DNA from: Dipteris shenzhenensis
Taxonomy: Eukaryota > Polypodiophyta > Polypodiopsida > Gleicheniales
Assembly (NCBI GenBank): GCA_047967505.1
Contig: CM106540.1
Length of the DNA: 64,000 bases
Reading direction: 5' to 3' (one strand)
The position numbers were made by a program, and so were the translations under genes. Positions 35,657 through 47,215 of this stretch are shown piece by piece; position 1 is the first letter of the stretch, and each line of letters starts with the position of its first letter. The notes below the pieces were generated by a model. That model saw nothing but the letters and a program-made list of their open reading frames with translations. It ran no database searches and had not been told where the DNA came from.

Positions 35657-36010
35657 AACTATTGCAAATACTTTTATGCCAATGAAGGATGTATCTTGGA
35701 TTGTATAAGATATCTAAATTTGCTTTATAACATCAAATAGTCATTCTACACATAAATGGAAGCAATTGTTCCTTTGAAAGTGCACTACTTGAGCTTCCCA
35801 CCATCTAGAAGATGGCATCAATCTAGAGTGGTGCCATGGCAAACTCTACCTGTGCAATCTAATAGGGGATGAAGGGCTTACTCTGAATCATCTTAGATCC
35901 CATAATCACTTGTAACCTCTCAAATCACCATCATTAGAGGTCACTCCCCCATAAGGGTATTGCATATATGACCGTTGGCATCACAAGTGTATCAAATAGC
36001 CACCCCTTTG
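35657..36010 (-). pseudogene. Old LINE fragment, partial copy of the 37.5 kb region
   Basis: The minus strand encodes GWLFDTLVMPTVIYAIPLWG, matching the fragment at about 37.79 kb (GWLFDTLVRPMAMYAIPLWG). Bases 35811-36009 align with 37553-37795, the latter having a short internal duplication (TCAATAGATCTTCAATA). LFDTLV..VLLYG-type text is usual after RT in one LINE group. Confidence 0.6.
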
Positions 36011-36016
36011 GGGGGG

Positions 36017-36073
<57 letters not shown>

Positions 36074-36312
36074 AAGAGAGAGAGAGGGAGAGGGAGAGAG
36101 AGAGGGAGAGAGAGAGGGAGAGAGAGAGAGGGAGAGAGAGAGAGAGAGGGGGGGGAGAGAGAGAGAGAGAGACTTTTCTTTTGCACAAGCAACCAACTTG
36201 GTGATTGAAATAACAATCACCATCCTAGTTGGAATCACTATGCTAGTTGTGTTTGCTTCTATTATGCTACTTAATTTTCATTTGCATTTTATGAAATGGG
36301 GGGGGGGGGGGA

Positions 36313-36343
<31 letters not shown>

Positions 36344-36473
36344 AGCAATATCTTTTTGCAAGTGACCAACATGGTGGCTGAAGGAAGACCACCATGTTCG
36401 TTGTGTTTTGCCAGTATCCCTTTTTCTCCCAAATAGTAATGCTAATTAATTTTCTTTTGCATATATATAAATA

Positions 36474-36504
<31 letters not shown>

Positions 36505-36540
36505 ATATATATAGAGAGAGAGAGAGAGAGAAGATATCTC
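36010..36540. repeat. Satellite-like block: G runs, (GA)n and (AAAT)n
   Basis: A G run and about 150 bp of GA (36019-36172) are followed by a spacer of about 130 bp. A second G run with GA (36298-36343) and a related spacer follow, then (TAAA)n and (AG)n (36469-36531). The spacers share the pattern TTTTGCA, ACCAAC.TGGTG, GTTGTGTTT, TTAATTTTC, so it is a diverged tandem unit with an expanding GA part. Confidence 0.85.
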
Positions 36541-39500
36541 GTATCTGTGTCTGTCGGGTTGTGTCTCGGTGTGGTAGAGGGCATGGTCTCCGTGATCTTT
36601 GTATCCAGTAGGCCATATCAAGATTGACAAGAGCTGGGATGGGGCTAAACCTCCATCATGTGTGCTCTTGTCAACCTCTACATGATGTATAGTCTCTATG
36701 TCTCTAGCTGAATCACTCCTCATCGTCTCTTCCCACTGATCCATGCTACCCTCATGTCAACTATCTCCTCCTCCTCTGCTCCACAATGTCCTAGGGTTGA
36801 CTTGAATGCACAAAAATATGTGACTCGCTCCCATGGCCTTGTCACCTCTTGTTGTCTGATCTACTGCAATAGGATCTCTCTGTGTCATCACATCTTTATC
36901 AAATAGAGACAAACGTAGATCTGGTCATGAAAGTGAAGTAGCCAAGAGGGTGGCCCAAAAGTGTGTCCCTTCTAGAGTAGACAGCGATACCATATTCACA
37001 TCTCATAGTAAATTGGGTAAGTATATAGAAAGTGCTCCTCTATCTCCACCTCTATTGGCATGCATAACGTGCAGATCCACTACTGTATAGGTGTGCTTGT
37101 AGCTCTCCTTGCCTCAATCCTTAGCTAATGGGATGAGTCCCATATCTGCGCAATGGCAATCCTCAATTGTATGAGACTCATGAGTCTTCCAAATATAGGG
37201 GTTCGATCACACCGCCCTCCAATACTCTCAAGAAGTCGTCGTAGGTAGAATTGGATCTTGGTAGGGAACTCTGCCCCCCCCTCCCCAAAGTCCGTGATAT
37301 ATAGAGCTAGAGTAGATGCTACCATACGTTATGGTTGATCCCATTGCTTGAGCTTAGTGGATCAAAGGCATCTAAGCTATATTAAAAGGGATCAAGGCGA
37401 TCCATCTAAATACTCTAATTGGAAAACCATCTAGATATGTGTGTGTGTATTATGCCATGCTAACCCCTCCCTTAGTTGGATGACTCTAGTGCCAATCTTG
37501 ATAGTGTCCGACTAGGTAAGGCCCAAACCCTATGAAGATATGTCACCATCTAGAAGATGGCATCAATCTAGAGTGGTGTCATGGCAAACTCTACTTGTGC
37601 AATCTAATAGGGGACTAAGGGCTTACTACGAATCCTGTTGGATCCCATAATCACTTGTGACCTTTGAAATTACCATCAATAGATCTTCAATAGGTCACCC
37701 ATCAATAGATCTTCAATACGTCACTCCCCCATAAGGGTATTGCATACATGGCCATCGGCCTCACAAGTGTATCAAATAGCCACCCCTTCATTGAGGGGTC
37801 CTAGAAGTGTGTTTAAAAACACTAACGCTCTAGCCAAGCCAAAGCTCCTTGCCCTCATGTAAGTCATGCTCTAGTTGCATGGGTCATCATGAAAACTACC
37901 CCCATGAAGGCTACCCCTAGATGTGTGTATGACTACATGATCTCTACTAGCTCTCCTCGATAATGAAGATATGTCAATGGACTACTACTTGTGAGGTGTT
38001 GAAATTCAAAACCTAGATCTTGCTAAGGTTGATTGTCAAGTCTCTCTATCTACAAAACACCTCTAAGGGTCTCTAGGTATCTATAATCCTATTGCAGGGG
38101 AGGATAAGAGAATGATGTATGTGTACAACAATACATGTATCATAAAATTAGCTACTAGGAATGATCCCTCAACTCTTAAGCCGATGATGAAAGTCATGAT
38201 GTCATCAATGTAGAGCTGCTAGTGAGAGGGGGCCCATCCTTGCTTTAATTTGATGGTGCTCTCAACCCAATCTTATAGATCTCTAGGGGACATACTCTCC
38301 CTATGATGATTGAATCATATAGACCCATCATCCCCCAAACACAGACTCTGATCCCCCTAAAACATGTTTCCTTGGTCTAATCATGCGGGATTGTGGAACT
38401 ATGTCAAAGGCCTTCCAAAAGTCTACAAGCAAGCATAGAATTTTGGGATGTCAAGCTTGCCTTCTTGATGATGGCCCATAGAGTGAAGATATGGACCAGA
38501 GTAGAATGTTGCCTTTGAAATCTAGAATGCGCAAATTCCATTGATATCATGTCTCTGTGTAGGGGCTGATCTCTCTCTCTAGAACTTATCCATTATCTTG
38601 ACCACTGCGTGACCCATCATGAGAGTATGGTAGCTCCCAGTATCAATGGGATCCCTTGCTTTATGTATTGATATAATGGTAGTGATACTCTAAGCAAGGG
38701 TCAATCCATGACACAGTGTGTTATGTCAGCCATAATCATGGGAGCCCATGGCTTGGCTATGGCAAGGCGGGAAACTAGAGGGCTCAACAACAACGCTTGC
38801 ATTAGTGAGGCCTAGAAGGCTGAAGTCTAGGGTCATGCTTAGGCCTTGTCATAAGAAGGAGGTTTAAAGGATATCCCAAGAGAGGGATATAAAGGAAGGG
38901 GTCCCTTGTGGGACACATGGCACCAAAGTGGATGGCCAAGTGGCAAGTGCTGGGCTAGGGGGAGGTTTCTAGAGAGAGAGAGAGCTCTCATGAAGGGGTT
39001 CACAGGCAGACACAGAGAGCAGTCTAGAAAATCGTGGCTAGATGGTAACAATGATTGGAAGAGCCCTTTATGCTTTAGGAGTCTGTAACACACATCATAT
39101 TGAACATCTATGCTAAGATTGGGGATGAGACATTCTTTCCATGTGCAAAGTGCTCAGTCCTCATCTCCTCATGGTCCTGGGCTCTTCGGTTGTGGAGCCA
39201 ACATAACGCAACTCACACATTCTCTACAATGAACAAAATGGATGTGGTGGGGGTGGGTAGGGAGGAAAAACCATATGGTGCATGGATCCGTATATCATAG
39301 AGTGATGTCGCGTAATTATGCTAGACACCTAGATCTATGATGGTGATATTAGATGGATTCCCCTCATAGAGAAAGCCGCATGCAATAGTAGGATCCCCTC
39401 CTTAATAGGGTTGGATCACCTCATCCATTTTATGTGAGAGGAAATCCACATCTCTTGTCAATGCACATGAGATCCACTGTTCCTTGAGCATTGTCAGGTC

Positions 39501-39935
39501 CCCCAAAGCCTACTTATGTATGAGGTGAGATATCATATCTCAAGCTCATCATCAAACCATGGGTTCTGGGGCATCTTCCTAGCTGGATGGTGTGCTATAG
39601 ATTGAGTTATGGGGAAGGATTTGGTAGTAGCATTCTAAACCACTAATACAAGAGTGTCTTAGGCATAGGTGAGGTTTACATAATGTTCAAAGAAGGTCGA
39701 TATCTCATCAGATAGATGGCTCATGTAGACTGCAGCAAGAGCATGGTCAAAGTATAGTTGCACACAAGTGGGAGAAAGTGGGTCCCATCCTGCAATAGCT
39801 AACATGGTAGCTGAGATGCTGAATGCTAGGTAGGAGTGGTTAGCGCCAAGTGAGGGGGGAACAAATAAGTCATGTACTAATGATATAAAGGCTAGGGATC
39901 CCATCAGGTAGACCACTCTATTGGTCCCTCCTCCA

Positions 39936-40099
39936 TGTCGAGGGTAGGTGAGTCCTTCGAGTAACTCTCTCTTGAATGGTCACTTTTCCATCTCTATAGG
40001 CAACCCTTTTCCTCTCTTGTCGAGGGTAGGTGAGTCCTTCGAGTAACTCTCTCTTGAATGGTCACTTTTCCATCTCTATAGGCAACCCTTTTCCTTTCT
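39936..40099 (+). repeat. 82-bp perfect-looking tandem duplication
   Basis: The unit beginning TGTCGAGGGTAGGTGAGTCC is present twice with an offset of 82 bp (39936-40017, then 40018 on). Differences appear only at the end. It duplicates part of the old LINE, so it is younger than that element. Confidence 0.9.
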
Positions 40100-40293
40100 C
40101 ACCTTACTGCCATCACACCTACCGTCCCATCCCATCCCATCCCTCCAATGCTCTTATTGCAAGCCATCCCATCCCTGCAGTGCTCTTATTGCAACAACAT
40201 GAGATCATTATCTAAGAAAGTCCTAGTACCCTTTCAATGTTGCCCTCATGCTCATGAGGGTGGACCTATCTATTGAATTTTGGAATCTCACTA

Positions 40294-40599
40294 CTACTCT
40301 AGATTGGTGCATCGGCCTTGCCCACTCTCCAGGCTAACATTACATGTAAGATCGATACCCATTTTGGTGAACAATGCTTTAACATTTTCCATAGGGGTGT
40401 TGCCTATGGCTAGCCCTCTAACCAAGATATTCAATACTTTGTTTTTTTTCCTCTTATCTTCTTCCAAGGCGTCAGCTACTATGAACTCCTTCTTAGGGGC
40501 TATTATGCCTTTCTTAACACCTCTTTCCACCCTAGCATATCTACTTTGCCCTTGGTAAGTTGTTGTGTGCCATATATTTTCTGAGTTTTTGATCCTCAA
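40294..40599 (-). pseudogene. LINE ORF1-like RNA-binding fragment
   Basis: A 101-codon open frame reads DALEEDKRKKNKVLNILVRG, then GNTPMENVKALFTKMGIDL. The pattern (basic stretch, hydrophobic strand, GL, helix) is that of L1-type ORF1 RRM domains. It is the best-preserved part of the old element. Confidence 0.5.
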
Positions 40600-40973
40600 A
40601 CTTTATCTCCTCGAGTATTTTGGATGTCCCCTTTGGAGTCATGTTCATGTCTCTAAGTTGTTGAAACTTAGTCCCCATCGCTTGTATCTTATCTTGGAGG
40701 CTAATTTTTTCTGATTCCCATTCCTCACTCTTGGTCTTCTCTTTCCTCCATTCTTATTTGCATCTTTTCTCCATGTTTCTTTACCTTAGCCAGTGTCTTA
40801 TCCCAATCTTCCTCTCAATTAGAAAGGCCACATTTGTGGCTTCTAGATTATCTATTTTCTCAATCAACACAAGGTAGATTTCATTGAGGATGGTGAGGAC
40901 ATTAGAGGTAGTTTAGGGGATGTTATAAGCTATTAAAACATTCTCTATGACTTGTTTCCCCCAAAGCATCCTT

Positions 40974-41327
40974 TGTTGAGATATCGAGCTCCCACTCGTG
41001 ATATGCCAGGGTGACCATTGTGCATTTATGTCACCGACGTGTTAGCTGTAGATGCAGTTGGTACACCGCCCATGAATAATAGCTGGATGATAGCTATCTT
41101 TATGTACTCTAGTTAGTGGCTCACTTAGTATGCCACCTTAGTTAGCTGAGTTTGGTTTGAGACCCACATATAGGGTTCACCTATTCTTTTGTACTTAGAG
41201 TTCTTTTGGCTTTCACAACTAAGAAGAGGAAAACTATTTTCAGCCTCCACCTTTGTGTATATTCCCCCATTGTGTATGTGAGAAAGCCACAAGTGAGACT
41301 CCTTCCTTCTCTCCCACTCTCTTCACA
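40974..41327 (+). repeat. 5' LTR, copia copy 2
   Basis: 354 bp from TGTTGAGATATCG to CTCTTCACA. It is followed directly by the primer-binding site TGGTATCAGAGC (41328-41339). Confidence 0.93.
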
Positions 41328-41820
41328 TGGTATCAGAGCTCAGTTCGTGGTAAGGAGCTCAAGAAAGCAAACCAAGTTCATGGTGTCCTAGTAAGAGGAT
41401 CAGTGTTACTTTCCTTTTTTTTCAAGTTTGGGAGCAAATCTCTGCAGGTAGCACAGTCGAAAAGTGTAAGAGTGCACTGTCTCAGATTGGGATGCCCTTT
41501 GCGGTGTGGTGAGAGGGAAAGGATTTTGGGGCCCAGTTTGGTGGCAGAAGTTTTCCGCAGGCACTCAGGAAAGTGCCCTGTTTTTGCTGTGTGACCACTA
41601 TTCTGCAAGTGGGTGAAAAGTTATCGCAGAAATTACATCATATGCCTGTGCATAGAGATATTGGGAGTGACAGAATCATTCTTATTGCCTGTTGATGCCT
41701 AATCGTCACTAGGAAGTGATTATGTGGTCAAATACCACTCTCATTAGTTTTGCAGATTTGCCCTTGTGAGGTAGAAGTTGTGTTTTTTTGTAGTGACAAA
41801 ATATTTTGCAGTGTTCTGTA

Positions 41821-43983
41821 ATGGCGTCTGATGCTCTTTCACAGATTTTCACTGAAAAGCTTGACAAGAACAACTTCCAAGCATGGAAGTTTAGAATGAT
41901 GAATTTCCTTAACGTAAAAGGCTATTGGGAGTTCATTACTGGAGCTGAATAAGAACCAGTTATTCCTAATGTTCTCAATCAACAGGAGTTGCAGGCATTT
42001 AAAGGCTAGCATGAGAGAGCCAGAAAAATTATGTACTGGCTATCTATCAGTATTTCAGATTCTATGATTGTGCATATTCAGGATGCAAGCACGCCAAAGG
42101 AGGCATGGGATACTTTGACAAAAATGTATAGCACAAATACGCAAGCCAGGAAAATGCAGCTCAAGTAGGAGTTGCATAATGTGCAGAGAGAAAATATGAG
42201 CATCAATGACTACCACATGAAGGTGAAGAAGATTGCAGATGCACTGCTTCTATTAGGTCACCAGTGGAAGATGATGATTTAGTTTCTATGACCTTGAATA
42301 TAGTCTAGGAAAGGATTATGCACAATTTCGGACATCCATTGCCATCCATGAGAATTTTCCTGATTTTGAGGAGTTGATTGCTCTTCTAATTTTTGAAGAG
42401 TAGAGAAATGGTGGTGCATCTTCTTCAGGAGGAACTTTAAAAGAAGCTGTCTTCTACTCAAATGCTGGAAGAGGTAGAGGCAGAGGTAGAGCAGACCGAT
42501 TTGGAGGCCGTGGCAGAAATCAGAATATGCAGCAAATTCAAGAAAACCAATCCTATGGAGGAGGACGTGGTAACTTTAGAGGCAAGGGGAGCCAAAGAGG
42601 TCGTGGTGGATGGCAGAGAGGCCAAAATGCAAACAACAATGTTGAATGCTACTACTGTGGTAAAATGGGTCATATGGTTAAAGACTGCTATAAAAAGTAG
42701 AATGACATCATGACTAGAAAATTGCAGGAAGGCAATTATGCATCCTCTAGTAGATAGGGTGATGAAAGAAATGAGCATCTATTTCTGTTGCAGCACATGA
42801 CCAATTCTGTGACAAGTGCAGAAGAAAGCAATGATGTGTGGTATGTTGACTCAGGTGCGTCAAACCATATAACAGGTCATGCAGAATGGATGCAAGATGC
42901 AAAGAAAATGAAAAGACTAGGATTTGTGAAGACTGGTGATGATACTGCACATCCTATTGTGCAGATTAGTAAAATTCCTTTGTCTATGCAAGATGGAAAA
43001 AAGAAATACCTGTCTGATGTATTTCATGTCCCGAATATCACCAAGAACCTAGTTTCTGTTGGTCAAATGGTTGAGCAGGGCTTGCAGATCAGATTTAATC
43101 CTCATGGATGCTTTGTTGACGATATGAAAAATAAAGGTAGCTTGATAGCAAAAGGGAAAAAGAAGGGCAGGATGTTTACGTTGGATGCGGACATGCCTGA
43201 ATTGAGTGCAGCAATGTTTGCACATGGGACCGGTGTAGTTGCATATATTGATATTCGGCATAAATGCATTGGTCATGTTAATGTATAGCAACTTTCATTA
43301 ATGCAGGCCAAAAATATTGTTGCAGGATTGCCTAAGTTCAAGGTTGCAGAAATGCATAAGGTATGTGAAGCCTATCAATTTGGAAAACAGGCAAGGAAAC
43401 CATTTCCTAGACATATTCAAGGAGGCCATTGGAATTAATCCACTCTAATATGTGGATTACTAAAGCCACATCTATTGGAGGCTATCATTATTTTGTCACT
43501 TTTATTGATGACTACAGTAGAAAAGTTTAGGTGTATTTTATAAAAAAGAAAAGTGAAGTGTTTGGGTATTTCAAAGCTTTTAAAGCTATGGTTGAAAAAG
43601 AAACAGGCCTGCAAATAAAATCCCTAAGGTCAGATGGAGGGGGAGAGTACCTCTTAAATGAGTTTGCATGTTTCTTGCAGGAGCATGGCATAAAGCAACA
43701 ATATTCATGCAGTCATATCCCACAGCAAAATGGACTTATAGAAAGGAAAAACAGGCATATTGGAGAGGTATCTCATGCCATGCTCAACGAAAAAGACCTG
43801 CCAGATTATTATTGGGTTGAAGCAGTTGCTACAGTAGTCTACATAATGAACAAGACTCCCACTGCAGCAATACATGGCATGATGCTAGAGGAGAGGTATA
43901 CTGGTAGGAAACCAAATATTTCTCATTTGAAAGTTTTTGGTTGCATTGTCTATGTTCATGTGCCAGATGAGGGAGTGCTGTAG
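41821..43983 (+). pseudogene. Copia copy 2 gag-protease-integrase relic
   Basis: The gag start ATG at 41821 aligns with 34755 in the other copy. Stops include TAG at 42007, 42166, 42401 and 42698. At the last three the other copy keeps CAG. The zinc knuckle CYYCGKMGHMVKDCY (about 42647-42691) is intact here. The protease motif WYVDSGASNHITGHAEWM follows at about 42.84 kb. The integrase core has RSDGGGEYLLNEFA and QQNGLIERKNRH, with a TAG at 43528-43530 replacing Trp. The frame ends at the deletion junction (HVPDEGVL). Confidence 0.85.
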
Positions 43984-44417
43984 TCACTTGGAGTAGTAAG
44001 AAATAGCCTACAGTTGCCTTGTTGAGCATAGAGGCTGAGTACAGGGGTGCAGCAATGGCTGCATGTGAGGTAGCTTGGTTGCATAAGCTACTTTATGATA
44101 TGCATCAGTCTATAGATGGGCCAATTGTCATTTATTGTGACAACATGAGAAGTATACACATGGCAAATAAACCAGTCTATCATGCTAGAACAAAGCACAT
44201 TGAGGTGCATTATCACTATGTGTGGGAGAAGGTTCTAGTAGGTTTTATTGTTCTAGTTTATGTCACCACAGAGGATCAGGTAGCTGACATATTCACAAAG
44301 GCATTGGGTGTAGAGAATCTACACAAGTTTAGAGACCTGCTTGGTGTGCAAGAATTGGGATTGAGCTCGAGGGGGAGTGTTGAGATATCAAGCTCCACTC
44401 ATGATATGCTAGGGTGA
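43984..44417 (+). pseudogene. Copia copy 2 RNase H C-terminal relic
   Basis: After the deletion the sequence enters RNase H (AEYRGAAMAACEVAWLHKLL, IVIYCDNMRSIHMANKP, ARTKHIEVHYHYVWE, DIFTKALGVENL). The first RNase H catalytic residues were removed with the RT. The frame ends just before the polypurine tract. Confidence 0.85.
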
Positions 44418-44714
44418 CCGTTGTGCATTTATTTCACTGACTTCTTAGCTGCAGATGCGGTTGGTACACCGCCCATGAATAATAGCTAGATGACAGCTAT
44501 ATGTACTCTAGTTAGTATGCCACCTTAGTTAGCTGAGTTTGGTTTGAGACCCACATATAGGGTTCACCTATTCATTTGTACTTAGAATTCTTTTGGCTTT
44601 CACAACTAAGAAGAGGAAAACTGTTTTTAGCCTCCACCTTTGTGTATATTCCCCCATTGTGTATGTGAGAAAGCTGCAAGTGAGACTCCTTCCTTCTCTC
44701 CCACTCTCTTCACA
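44378..44714 (+). repeat. 3' LTR, copia copy 2
   Basis: 337 bp, slightly shorter than its partner through small deletions (for example near 44500). It is preceded by the polypurine tract GAGGGGGAG (44369-44377). Confidence 0.93.
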
Positions 44715-44719
44715 TCCTC

Positions 44720-45095
44720 CACATATCCTTATGTCTGCATTATGTACCCAAATAATAGTATACTTTGTTGGGTAGACTTAAGCTTGCAAAAATTTGAAAA
44801 ATGTATATGTTTCCTTACATGTGTGCTTATTTTGTAGCTCTACCCTCTTTCAGCAATGCATCAATAAGGTAGTATGTCCATAGCAACATGGAGGCTTAGC
44901 AGCCAAGAAATAGATAACAATAGGTACTTTGATACGTAGGACTAGTAGTGCAGATTTGGAGTAAAGTCACACCTTATTTTGAGGCTAGAGCAAAGCTCCC
45001 ACATCCCACAAGTAGTGAAGGGACACTTTCTTAGATTGCGGGTACCTTCTTCCACCTAGAACAAGCATGGAGCCTATAGAGTAGCCTTGGAGCAA
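44720..45095. other. Intergenic, nothing recognised
   Basis: No coding block, splice-flanked exon or named repeat was seen. Confidence 0.5.
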
Positions 45096-45785
45096 CTTTG
45101 GAGCTAGCCTTTCTTAGCGTGGAGCTGGTATGGAGCCACATGTGGAGCAAGATAAGTGCACAAGGCAATAGGCAAGCCCATAGATAGACCCATAGGGGTC
45201 TTTAAGCTAGAATTGCATCAATCTTGGGCCTATTCAAGGCACCCAACCTGCATCTTGACCTGCTAAAAAGGCACCTTGTCACATGCTGAAGTGAGGGAAG
45301 GAGCCCGTGGGGAGGGGGCTAGGAGGCGAGAGGGGTTGGAAGGGGACTAGGAGGGGGCTAAGAGTAGTACATCATTGCTCAAGTAATCAATGATGGCAAT
45401 ATTATTTTGCAAGAGACTAGCACAATGGTTGAAATAACAGCTTTAGAGCTAGCCTTTCTTGGTGTGGAGCTAGTATGGAACCACATGTGGAGCAAGATAA
45501 GTGCACAAGGTAATAGGCAAACACATAGATTGACCCATAGGGGTCTGTAAGCTAGATTTGCATCAATCTTGGGCCTATTCAAGGCACCCAACCCCCATCT
45601 TGACTTGCTACAAAGGCACCTTATCACATGGTGAAGGTGAGGGAAGGAGCCATGGGGAGGGCACTAGGAGGCGAGAGGGGTTGGGAGGGGACTAGGAGGG
45701 AGCTAAGAGTAGTAAATCATTGCTTCAAGTAATCAATGGTGGCAACATTATTTTGCAAGAGACTAGCACGATGGTTGAAATAACA
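45096..45785 (+). repeat. 345-bp tandem duplication
   Basis: Two copies (45096-45440, 45441-45785) begin CTTTGGAGCTAGCC / CTTTAGAGCTAGCC and stay alignable throughout with scattered substitutions. After the second copy the end sequence GGTTGAAATAACA repeats once more, so the array probably grew by unequal exchange. Confidence 0.9.
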
Positions 45786-47080
45786 GCTAGTATGGTGATT
45801 GAAATAACAACCATCATGCTTGTTATAAGTTAGAGACTACATGTCAATTGTGCTTGCGCTAAACCTGAGATTTATGACTATAAACCTTGACATAAGTATT
45901 GTGCAAGGGAGATTCGAACATTATAGAATGTGCAAGGGAGATTTGAACATTATAAACCCTGATATGTCAAGGGACTCAAAGACACGAATGTGATACTATA
46001 GAACACATGTTGACTTTGACTTTGACCTAGCTTGGCAAGCTTTGAATGAACTGAGATGTGGTCATATTGGAGCATTGCTTCATGGAGATAGATGTCCATG
46101 TATCCTAGGTGAATGTCTCATATATTTGCCGCTTGGATGCTCATTGTGCTTTGCAAGGGCAAGCAAAAGCTTGACACTTTAAGGGAGCCAATGATTTGTC
46201 CAAAGGGAGATTGTGAGTGGCACCTCATGAAATGCATTCATTGGCAGATGCCCATAATGTGGTGTGATGGAGAAGCACTTTGTTTACCTAAATGAATTAA
46301 AAAATGATAAGCTTGTCGTTGTAAAGTGGATGGGATTTTAAATGGTTGATATTGAAGGATCATGCAAAAAGAGATGGCTATTTCATACAAGATCAATAGA
46401 CCCAACCATAGGAGCTTATCAACCACATAGTATAACGCATTTTAGAATACGTGCATCACAAAACATGCTTGCAAGACAAATAATTGTGGCCATGCCTTGC
46501 CAATTTCTGCAAGGACACAATTATTGGGACCAATTTTACTAAAAATATGTTTCTTAAGAATCTGATGAAATGACAAGTGCACTCTGGTACAATACGTAGA
46601 TAAAAACTTTTGGTGCATATCACCTACATCCATCTATTGGGTCTATAAATGATTTTAGTCTACCAATAGACTCAAAAAGTGCAACTCACATACCATTTCC
46701 ACATTTGAATAACAATAGGAACATGACCCATTGTTTGTCTAACATTCTTTTCTATTGCACTAGGATTGGTTAACCAAAGACAATCCCCAAGTATAGGAAA
46801 CAAGAGTACTCAAGTGGAAGGATGGAGGAGGAGGAGGAGAAAGCACGTGGGTGTTAACCCTATGGCAACAAGGGCTAGAAGTGTAGTCTAGAACAACAAT
46901 TATGAGAGCATTGTGTGTGTAGAGTAGTGGCAAAGCTCCGCTTGTAATATCTTGAGCCTGAAAGATGGTATGATGAATCTTAAAGGATGAGGATAGCCAA
47001 AATCTTCTCTAGAAAAGATCCAATCATACTTTGAAAATCAGGATCTAGAGAGAGAAAGACTAAAAGCCTACGCTTTTGGA
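45786..47080. other. Intergenic, nothing recognised
   Basis: Only short chance frames are seen. A small duplication (GTGCAAGGGAGATT.GAACATTATA) occurs near 45900 and 45930. Confidence 0.5.
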
Positions 47081-47215
47081 GGTCCCCCCACTTTGTGTAG
47101 AGACCTAAAAGGTCCCCCCACTTTGTGTAGAGACTCGAAGGTCCCCCCACTTTATGTAGAGACTAAAAAGTTTCCCCACTTTGTGTAGAGACCCAAAAGG
47201 TTGCCCCCAATAGTG
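47081..47215 (+). repeat. 30-bp minisatellite, four copies plus one degenerate
   Basis: Units GGTCCCCCCACTTTGTGTAG plus about 10 bp start at 47081, 47111, 47140 and 47170, with a degenerate fifth at 47199. There are no spacers, so it is a simple minisatellite and not a CRISPR array. Confidence 0.92.

Larger units (their letters stand above)
36600..40980 (-). mobile_element. Very old LINE, all frames broken
   Basis: From right to left on the minus strand, 40.6-40.98 kb shows charged, coiled-coil-like text and 40294-40599 an RNA-binding ORF1-like block (NILVRGLAIGNTPMENVKAL). Around 38.0-38.6 kb RT-like pieces appear across frames (LKQGWAPSH, LYIDD, LLSSPAIGL). At 37.79 kb is GWLFDTLV.P, and at 37.0-37.3 kb FGRLMSLIQLRIAIAQIW plus a zinc-binding-like EEHFLYTYPIYYE. 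The order fits a LINE. No single piece is long, so the call is moderate. Its right end abuts the copia insertion at 40974. Confidence 0.55.
40969..44719 (+). mobile_element. Second copy of the same copia family, RT deleted
   Basis: The LTRs are at 40974-41327 (354 bp) and 44378-44714 (337 bp). Flanks TCCTT and TCCTC match at four of five bases, fitting a once-identical target-site duplication. The interior matches the minus-strand element at 30-35.6 kb in gag, protease and integrase, then jumps directly to late RNase H at 43975. This removes the equivalent of about 30842-32601 there, about 1.76 kb. Stops are frequent. It could only move with proteins supplied by another copy. Confidence 0.95.

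Noticed and set aside
35968-36238. Arg/Glu and Ser/Leu repeat proteins around 36.1 kb
   Set aside because: These are translations of a (GA)n microsatellite in every frame.
47081-47215. Regular 30-bp repeats resembling a CRISPR array
   Set aside because: The repeats are contiguous with no variable spacers and lie in plant nuclear DNA, so this is a minisatellite.
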